A DNA stretch of 5,217 nt from Akkermansiaceae bacterium UBA985. GTDB taxonomy: Bacteria; Verrucomicrobiota; Verrucomicrobiia; Verrucomicrobiales; Akkermansiaceae. Positions 1 through 5,217 of this stretch are shown in pieces. Location: assembly GCA_002292185.1 (NCBI GenBank), contig DBBL01000077.1:1-5217 (forward strand), in the 5' to 3' direction. Position numbers and translations under genes: made by a program. Positions within the stretch are counted from its first letter, which is position 1. Each line of letters opens with the position of its first letter. Under the pieces are notes generated by a model, which was given only the letters and a program-made list of their open reading frames with translations, had not been told where the DNA came from and did no database searches.

Positions 1-2
1 CT

Positions 3-3000
3 GGTGAAATAAATAATAACGGTCATTGGCTCATTAAAACGCATTCAAATATTCAATACGCTGGTAGGTCTACCAGTCCCCATTTTTACTATGATGGCGA
101 GACGGTGACGGCACTCCCTGAATTTTCAGGTGATGACAGGCCATATCGTTATGAAAAACTCAATGAAGAAGGTTACTTTCTGAGGGCTAGTTGGCATATC
201 GGCAAACTTACTCAAGATTACAGTAGCCCAGGAGCCCTATACCGTGGAATAGAACTCAAGGGAGAAATGCCATTTTCAAGTTCGGTATTTACCGCGGGGT
301 TTAGCTTCTATGAACTTCGAGGCTACGAATATTTCTCTTCTGTAACAAACGCCGGCACAGTTTATAGCCATGCCTATAGGGAAACATCCCCAAAGCCGGC
401 AGGGATTCCAGCACCAGGTGCCGAGTATGCAGGATTTTACCGTATATTAAATATGCTAGGAACCCCCAAAGCGATTGAGCCTCAAATTGCCGGAGTGGCA
501 GCTGGTGATGGTGACGGGAAAAGTGGCTTCACCTACACGAGCGAGTCTCCTCTTCAAACAGTTCGTAAAGGAGATCCGAATGATAATGATCCACCTTACG
601 TGGGTACACCCACATGGATCACAGGGGGTTCAATTTCCAATATTTATACAACAAACGCCCAGGATCTCAGTCTGGCATTTAGAACTAAACTTGACAAATT
701 TTGGCGAGATTCAAGCGTGAATACTCAGCATGGCACCGTTACACATTCGTTAGAAACATGGGATGGCGAGAAATTCAGCACCCTTGGCCTAGCAGTGGAT
801 AATGATCAATGGCGCGACTATTGGCCGGGACCAAGTTTTACGCAGCACTACGTAAACTACTCGTTAGCCGCTCATCTGAATAATAAAAACACGATCATAC
901 TCGACTCGGACATCTGGCTGGATACCAAAGCAGGCTTACGCAATGATCAGCCGGTTGATGAAAACCCCACCTACAAAAAAATCACTTGGGATCCAAAATG
1001 GGGAGATCAACCCCCGCGTAATCTGAACACTCAAATGCAAGGTTATGCATCTGGAAGTTCACGGATTTGGCAAAACGGTTATTGGCTGGATCTCGAAGCC
1101 GACAAACTTCTTGGCAATTCAGATTACACAGACATCAAAATCCGCGACATCAACGACCACGGAATGTTAGCTGCCCAAGCCACCAATGCAGCAGGAAAAA
1201 AATGCGCTGTGTTTCTTCTGCCCGTTGAGATCGTGCCTGATTATAACCGAGATGGGATGATTAGTGATGCGGATGTCGGGCAAGCTAACGAGGAGACACC
1301 GTTTGTTTTTTGGGTGAATGACGATAACGATGACAATGAGATTCACGAGTATGCCGATGTTCCGGGTGCGGGCACTGATGGCGAGGATATGAGGATCAAT
1401 GGTGAACGTGATCTGGTAGATTTTTTTCCCGTGCAGCTACGCCTTGCTGATATTTTAGAAATATTACCAGCTGATCAATACAGCTATGTAATCTCCCATC
1501 CGACGGGAGCCTTGAATTTTTTAGAAATGCCGACTGTTGAACCAGAAAGTCAGAGGGAGTTTTATGGTGCAGGATCTTACCTCGCCAATGAGGATATGGC
1601 TTACGAGGCAATGGGTAGATCTGATCAGGGGGAAATGAAGAGCACTGCTGGTGAAGGCTCAGAGTTGAGCGGGGAATATCTTGAAGCTGCCAAAAATGGT
1701 ATGGGGGTATTACTCATCGAGGCAAAAAAGGAAACGGAGCAATCCTTTGAATTGGTTATATGCCGTAAGTCTGACAAATCAGAAATGGCTCGTATTATGA
1801 GTGAGAAGTGGATGAATATGGTTCCTGTGGAAGACATGTTTTCCTATGTGAATATTAGAGGTGCGATCGAGAAAGGTTACATTCCGCCAGCTATAGAGGA
1901 GATACAACATGAACGATTTCGGAAGACGCGTAAGGACCGTTGGTTTGTCTTTTGCCATGGCTACAATGTCAACGGAGAGAGTGCACGCAGCTGGAACGCA
2001 GAGGTATTTAAGCGTCTGCACCAGACAGGATCTGATGCGAAATTTCTTGGCGTAACTTGGGAGGGTAATCAGGGGCAAATTAGTGAAGTTATTCTGCTGG
2101 CCGGCGGAAAGACTCCCGACTACTGGAAGAATGTTCACAACGCCTTCAAGAGCTCATCGGCTCTGTCAGAAGTAGTCAACGGCCTGACGGGAGGAGAAAA
2201 AGTGATTGCAGGTCATAGTCTTGGCAACATGCTCGTCAGCAGTGCGATTTGTGATCACGACCTCGGTGTAGCTCAATACTTTATGATCAATGCCGCTGTT
2301 CCACGAGAGGCATATTCAGCTAGCCATGCGGAGGCAGACCGGGAAAAAGTCAGGAACGAAGAGTGGAAAAACTACCCGACCCGGCTCTGGCCTTCCGATT
2401 ACTGGAACCTTGGCTTTGCCCAAGGTGATGGGCGTAGAAAGCTGACCTGGCGTGGACGCTTCGCAACACTTGCCGCCAAGACGCTGCCGCACAATTATTA
2501 TTCCTCGGGTGAAGACGTGCTCCAGAGTGGTGATGGCGCCTCTCCCAACTTATTCAATGTTGTTTTCAAGGGTGAGGGCGCCTGGATCAAGCAAGAGATG
2601 GGCAAGGGCAAAGCCACAAAAGCTTTTGTATCAGGGATTGGCAGGGATGGTTGGACGTCGACTGGTGGCTGGGAATTCAACCCGGATGCGTATCTCTCCT
2701 ACTTCCCAGATCCTCTTGATTTTGGAGGAACTCCGGCAAGAGATGATCCGGACACATTGACCAATGAGCAGCTTAGGCAAGTTCCTTTTTTTCAGCCATT
2801 CAGGACTTTTGATGGTCAGTCTGTTCATGGGGAGAACGGCAGTGCTATTGCGGGAGATTATAACAACCGTTCCTTCTTGCTAGGCCATGACATCCCCGCT
2901 TTATCTAATCCGGCCGGGAGTAATGAGGTTGACGAAGTAGCCTTTGGTGAAAATACAAATACAGACATGATGAGTAAATTGAAATCTGGCAACTGGGGCA

Positions 3001-3089
3001 ATTGGCAACATAGTGATCTGAAAGAGCAGAAGATGGATCATGTCTGGAAACTCTACGAAGACATGGTCAGCAAGGGGAAATTAAACTAA
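3..3089 (+). CDS. Large multi-domain alpha/beta hydrolase (serine esterase/lipase-like), 5' end missing
   Basis: A probable secreted or surface serine hydrolase; the substrate is unknown. Residues are counted from the first complete codon at base 3 (1028 visible, stop TAA). The frame is open to the left edge, so the true start lies outside and GTG at 105 is internal. Residues 1 to about 400 look beta-rich, with (I/L)N-x-x-G motifs at 3-7 (INNNG), 53-57 (LNEEG) and 383-387 (INDHG), resembling HAF-type extracellular repeats. Residues 413-424 (DYNRDGMISDAD) form an EF-hand/dockerin-like loop, followed by an acidic Asp-rich linker and DLVDFFPV (470-477). From about 645 comes the hydrolase: FCHGYNVNG (HGYNVNG 652-658), nucleophile elbow GHSLG with Ser739, acid candidates Glu837/Asp838 in NYYSSGED, and His1003 in WQHSDLK. 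The HGYN style recalls DUF900/DUF676-type hydrolases and class-3 lipases. The next gene begins 26 bases on, suggesting an operon. The hydrolase fold is fairly secure. Export and function are inferred, because the N-terminus is not visible. Confidence 0.85.
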   Translation, partial: GEINNNGHWLIKTHSNIQYAGRSTSPHFYYDGETVTALPEFSGDDRPYRYEKLNEEGYFLRASWHIGKLTQDYSSPGALYRGIELKGEMPFSSSVFTAGFSFYELRGYEYFSSVTNAGTVYSHAYRETSPKPAGIPAPGAEYAGFYRILNMLGTPKAIEPQIAGVAAGDGDGKSGFTYTSESPLQTVRKGDPNDNDPPYVGTPTWITGGSISNIYTTNAQDLSLAFRTKLDKFWRDSSVNTQHGTVTHSLETWDGEKFSTLGLAVDNDQWRDYWPGPSFTQHYVNYSLAAHLNNKNTIILDSDIWLDTKAGLRNDQPVDENPTYKKITWDPKWGDQPPRNLNTQMQGYASGSSRIWQNGYWLDLEADKLLGNSDYTDIKIRDINDHGMLAAQATNAAGKKCAVFLLPVEIVPDYNRDGMISDADVGQANEETPFVFWVNDDNDDNEIHEYADVPGAGTDGEDMRINGERDLVDFFPVQLRLADILEILPADQYSYVISHPTGALNFLEMPTVEPESQREFYGAGSYLANEDMAYEAMGRSDQGEMKSTAGEGSELSGEYLEAAKNGMGVLLIEAKKETEQSFELVICRKSDKSEMARIMSEKWMNMVPVEDMFSYVNIRGAIEKGYIPPAIEEIQHERFRKTRKDRWFVFCHGYNVNGESARSWNAEVFKRLHQTGSDAKFLGVTWEGNQGQISEVILLAGGKTPDYWKNVHNAFKSSSALSEVVNGLTGGEKVIAGHSLGNMLVSSAICDHDLGVAQYFMINAAVPREAYSASHAEADREKVRNEEWKNYPTRLWPSDYWNLGFAQGDGRRKLTWRGRFATLAAKTLPHNYYSSGEDVLQSGDGASPNLFNVVFKGEGAWIKQEMGKGKATKAFVSGIGRDGWTSTGGWEFNPDAYLSYFPDPLDFGGTPARDDPDTLTNEQLRQVPFFQPFRTFDGQSVHGENGSAIAGDYNNRSFLLGHDIPALSNPAGSNEVDEVAFGENTNTDMMSKLKSGNWGNWQHSDLKEQKMDHVWKLYEDMVSKGKLN

Positions 3090-3115
3090 TAAGAACAAGC
3101 CGCGATTCACGAATT

Positions 3116-4192
3116 ATGATGATGAAAAGAGGATATCTAATACTGCCTAGCTTACTATTCCAATGTCTGGTGCTCATGGGTCAGGAAAATCCTGATCAGT
3201 TCCCCGAGGCGGGAGCGCGTGAGGAGAACTATGTCATGCGGATCACTGCCCGCGTGATAGACGAAGAGGGGAATCCTATGGCTGGAGTTCCGGTCCGCAT
3301 TGGCATTCATAACGTCAACGATTTCCGAGACCAGTATAACGACTTCCTAGGCAAGACCAATGAGGTAGGTAAGTTCAGCGCCGAAGGTATAGGGCGAGGG
3401 CTAGCTAAGATTGATGTGCAGAAAGAGGGTTATTACCTCAGCCGCAAGACGGTGACCTGTTATGAGGGTAATGAGGAGCAGATCCGCAAGGCCGGGCGAT
3501 ATTCTCCCTGGAACCCGACCATTGATGTCATGATCAAAAAAATCGGTAAGCCTATACCGATGCTCGTCTGGCTTGGCGATAGGAGCCACATGGCACCCAA
3601 GGTGGGTGAGGAGGTTGGCTTCGATCTCTACATGAAAGACTGGGTTCAGCCTCATGGCAAGGGAGAGCACCCTGACCTTTTGGTGAAATTTAGCACCCGA
3701 TTTATTGATCAAAATGATTACTCGACTACTTGCGCTATACGTTTTGCTAATCCGGATGATGGGTTCATCCCAATTCCTGAGCTATTGAATACTGAAAGTT
3801 TGCTCAAGTATCCTCGAATAGCACCGGATGAAGGTTATGAATTAAAGCGTCTGCTGATAACGCGAGGTGCGACAGGTAATGGGGCAAGGGATGGTGCGGC
3901 AATCAAGGAGCCTATTGGTTACCTGCTCAGGTTTAGAAGCATTAAAGACGAGGACGCTGGAAAAATAATGTCTGCGTATTATGGGAAAATAACCAGACCT
4001 CAGGAGAGGGTCAGAAATGTGAATCCGTTTGAGGTGCAATCGCTTGATCGTGTCAACCGAAAGCTCGTGTCGGCCCCGAGGTTTCGTTTTAACATGTATC
4101 TCAATCCTACCCCCAACGACCGTAATCTGGAATACGACCAGAGAACCAATCTCGCGCCCGAGGCGGATAGGGGGCTGACATGGCCACCCTAG
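3116..4192 (+). CDS. Secreted protein with carboxypeptidase-regulatory-like Ig domain and NPTPNDRNLE C-terminal module
   Basis: A 358-residue exported protein of unknown function. The start is ATG ATG ATG AAA AGA; any of the three ATGs could serve, and no clear Shine-Dalgarno precedes them, so the exact start is uncertain by two codons. Residues 4-22 form a signal peptide (basic KR, then a Leu-rich core), with cleavage probably near Gly22/Gln23. Residues 42-60 (RITARVIDEEGNPMAGVPV) match the first strands of a carboxypeptidase-regulatory-like/Big-type beta-sandwich (V-x-D-x-x-G-x-P-x-x-G-V-x-V), continuing to about 110. The C-terminal module carries DWVQPHGKGEHPDL (175-188), FANPDDG (210-216), GKIMSAYYGKI (282-292) and NPTPNDRNLEYD (330-341). 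All these landmarks recur in the next gene, which is a diverged paralogue. It lies 26 bases after the large hydrolase gene with no visible terminator between, so co-transcription is likely. It may bind or assist the hydrolase or its target. No catalytic motif was seen. Confidence 0.85.
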   Translation: MMMKRGYLILPSLLFQCLVLMGQENPDQFPEAGAREENYVMRITARVIDEEGNPMAGVPVRIGIHNVNDFRDQYNDFLGKTNEVGKFSAEGIGRGLAKIDVQKEGYYLSRKTVTCYEGNEEQIRKAGRYSPWNPTIDVMIKKIGKPIPMLVWLGDRSHMAPKVGEEVGFDLYMKDWVQPHGKGEHPDLLVKFSTRFIDQNDYSTTCAIRFANPDDGFIPIPELLNTESLLKYPRIAPDEGYELKRLLITRGATGNGARDGAAIKEPIGYLLRFRSIKDEDAGKIMSAYYGKITRPQERVRNVNPFEVQSLDRVNRKLVSAPRFRFNMYLNPTPNDRNLEYDQRTNLAPEADRGLTWPP

Positions 4193-4226
4193 GCAAAGAC
4201 CATTACTTTTCCTTCAGTGAATCAGC

Positions 4227-4260
4227 ACCTGCCTCATGGGTTTAAAGTTGTCGTGCAGGT
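4227..4260 (+). terminator. Weak candidate terminator hairpin after the first paralogue
   Basis: ACCTGC at 4227-4232 can pair with GCAGGT at 4255-4260. The 3' arm's final T begins a short T-rich run (TTTTCGTT). The stem is only 6 bp with a 22-base loop, so an intrinsic terminator is possible but weakly supported. Its position 35 bases after the TAG stop is sensible for one. Confidence 0.2.
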
Positions 4261-4273
4261 TTTCGTTCAACTC

Positions 4274-4304
4274 TTGACAGGTATTACGGCTTGAGCTCTG
4301 TTAT
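4274..4304 (+). promoter_or_regulatory. Candidate sigma70-type promoter for the 3' paralogue
   Basis: A perfect TTGACA lies at 4274-4279. The best matching -10 is TGTTAT at 4299-4304 (4 of 6), with a 19-base spacer. The overlapping TATAAA at 4302-4307 fits better by sequence, but its 22-base spacer is too long. The site ends 12 bases before the ATG at 4317, which leaves a very short leader. That fits the absence of a Shine-Dalgarno, but it also weakens the call. Inference only. Confidence 0.3.
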
Positions 4305-4316
4305 AAAAAACAAGAT

Positions 4317-5217
4317 ATGAGGAAATGGGATGGAATTACCTTGGCGCTGTGCATATCGTTTGTGTTGACATGCCAACTTTCTGCCCAGAATCAAGACGCT
4401 GACGAAGGGCGAGCGCCTGAGGTGAAGATAGATGTAGTAGTCAGAGATGAACAAGGAACGCCTATCAAAGGAGTGGAAGTTGGAGGCTACTTTTCCGGGC
4501 CATTTGCGAGTGCTCCAGATAAGGCGAAAACTGATGTAGATGGTCGAGTTGTTTTGAGAGGGAATGCAACATTACAGGTTTCTGTAGCCTCTGGGGGTGA
4601 TGGAACTCCATGGTACTTGTCTGGTCTGGACATTATACCCGGTGGCATAGATTCAGATAAGCAAGGCTGGAACATCAAGCGCGAAGGGACTTTGATTCTA
4701 CGAAAGAAGAGGAATCCAACACCGCTGGCTGTCAGAAGAATAGAGTTGGTTCCCCCAAGTTTTGAAAAGCCCTACGCATACGATTTGGAGATCGGAGACT
4801 ATGTGCAACCTTACGGAAATGGAAAAACACCCGACCTAGTTTTCCGCTCGGTTTTACTGCGAAACGATGGGCCAATGGATCTAGATTATCGCCTTGATGT
4901 GAGTTTTTCTAATCCTGGTGATGGAATCATCTCCACTGAGCAAAATTTGTGGTGCACACTCCGCTCACCCCATTATCTAGCGCCGAATGCTCAATATCAA
5001 AACAAATGGATTTATACCCGAACTGTAAAACCCGGAGGGGGAGGGGAAACCAGTGCAAATCCAAACCGTTGTTTTTATCTTAGGGTCAGGACAAAGCTTG
5101 ATGCGGCAGGAAAGATTATGAGTGCCAATTACGCGAAAATATACGGCGATTTCCCAAAGTTTGTTTGCTTCTACAACCCGACACCCAATGACAGGAATTT
5201 GGAGTTCGATCCTGATA
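4317..5217 (+). CDS. Secreted paralogue of the preceding gene, 3' end missing
   Basis: An open frame of 300 complete codons that runs off the right edge. ATG at 4317 is the first usable start after an in-frame TGA at 4275; no strong Shine-Dalgarno is visible. Residues 1-23 form a signal peptide (RK, hydrophobic ITLALCISFVL, cleavage probably LSA|Q after Ala23). Cys19 lacks a proper lipobox, so a lipoprotein is unlikely. Residues 36-55 begin the same carboxypeptidase-regulatory-like Ig domain (V-x-D-E-Q-G-T-P-I-K-G-V-x-V). The C-terminal module repeats the neighbour's landmarks in the same order: DYVQPYGNGKTPDL (161-174), FSNPGDG (197-203), GKIMSANYAKI (265-275) and NPTPNDRNLEFD (287-298). By comparison with the 358-residue neighbour, which ends 17 residues after this last motif, only a short tail is probably missing. 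Other regions differ strongly, so the duplication is old. Export is well supported; the function is unknown. Confidence 0.85.
   Translation, partial: MRKWDGITLALCISFVLTCQLSAQNQDADEGRAPEVKIDVVVRDEQGTPIKGVEVGGYFSGPFASAPDKAKTDVDGRVVLRGNATLQVSVASGGDGTPWYLSGLDIIPGGIDSDKQGWNIKREGTLILRKKRNPTPLAVRRIELVPPSFEKPYAYDLEIGDYVQPYGNGKTPDLVFRSVLLRNDGPMDLDYRLDVSFSNPGDGIISTEQNLWCTLRSPHYLAPNAQYQNKWIYTRTVKPGGGGETSANPNRCFYLRVRTKLDAAGKIMSANYAKIYGDFPKFVCFYNPTPNDRNLEFDPD

Larger units (their letters stand above)
4193..4316 (+). other. Intergenic gap between the two paralogues
   Basis: A 124-base stretch, the only sizeable non-coding gap in the window. It holds a possible weak hairpin near its left half and a promoter-like TTGACA element in its right half. 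No small ORF with credible signals and no RNA gene was recognised. By contrast, the gap before the first paralogue is only 26 bases. Confidence 0.6.

Noticed and set aside
1421..1427. Run of seven T as a possible frameshift or slippage site
   Set aside because: The frame continues unbroken through DLVDFFPV on both sides, and no alternative product of note results from a shift.
1779..2138. Minus-strand open frame of 119 codons
   Set aside because: It is antisense to the conserved hydrolase core (HGYNVNG region). Its translation shows no recognisable domain, so it is explained by the coding strand.
2452..2760. Plus-strand open frame of 102 codons inside the hydrolase gene
   Set aside because: It lies wholly within the large coding frame, is Arg/Pro-rich without domain signals, and has no independent start signals: a shadow frame.
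3401..3712. Minus-strand open frame of 103 codons
   Set aside because: It is antisense to the Ig-like domain and DWVQP module of the first paralogue, with no start signals or family resemblance.
4365..4370. Second TTGACA hexamer
   Set aside because: It falls inside the signal-peptide codons of the third gene, and no gene start follows at promoter distance.
4371..4373. Possible lipoprotein cysteine (Cys19) in the third gene's signal peptide
   Set aside because: The preceding residues VLT do not fit a lipobox, which needs a small Gly/Ala/Ser before Cys. The LSA|Q signal peptidase I site fits better.

Overview
The window holds three plus-strand genes packed head to tail. A large gene enters from the left edge (5' end missing). 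A complete gene for a 358-residue secreted protein follows after 26 bases. A third gene starts at 4317 and runs off the right edge. Base composition is mid-range. The protein styles suggest a free-living, Gram-negative-type bacterium of the Verrucomicrobia/Lentisphaerae (PVC) group, possibly a marine Opitutae-like member: a long hydrolase with an 'INDHG' repeat block, a DxNxDG calcium-type loop and a DLVDFFPV segment, followed by secreted proteins ending in NPTPNDRNLE. That placement rests on remembered family resemblance, not on a search or any marker gene, so it is tentative.

Bases 3-3089 encode at least 1028 residues of a multi-domain protein. The N-terminal half is probably beta-rich and carries short (I/L)N-x-x-G motifs. 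The middle has an EF-hand/dockerin-like loop and an acidic linker. The C-terminal third is an alpha/beta hydrolase with HGYNVNG, GHSLG, an acidic NYYSSGED segment and a late HSDLK histidine. The frame is open all the way to the left edge, so the GTG at 105 is not its real start.

Bases 3116-4192 and 4317-5217+ encode two diverged paralogues. Each has a signal peptide, a carboxypeptidase-regulatory-like (Ig-type) domain, and a shared C-terminal module with the landmarks D(W/Y)VQP-G-G-PDL, F-x-NP-x-DG, GKIMSA and NPTPNDRNLE(Y/F)D. The third gene is easily missed because it has no stop codon inside the window.

The layout suggests a secreted or surface hydrolase co-transcribed with the first accessory protein. 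The duplicated accessory gene lies behind a 124-base gap that holds a possible promoter. No RNA genes, CRISPR arrays, mobile elements, origins or riboswitches were recognised. The substrate of the hydrolase and the job of the two accessory proteins cannot be read from the sequence. One testable idea is a lipase-type effector with duplicated exported partner (immunity-like) proteins; another is a surface-anchored esterase with its own binding proteins.
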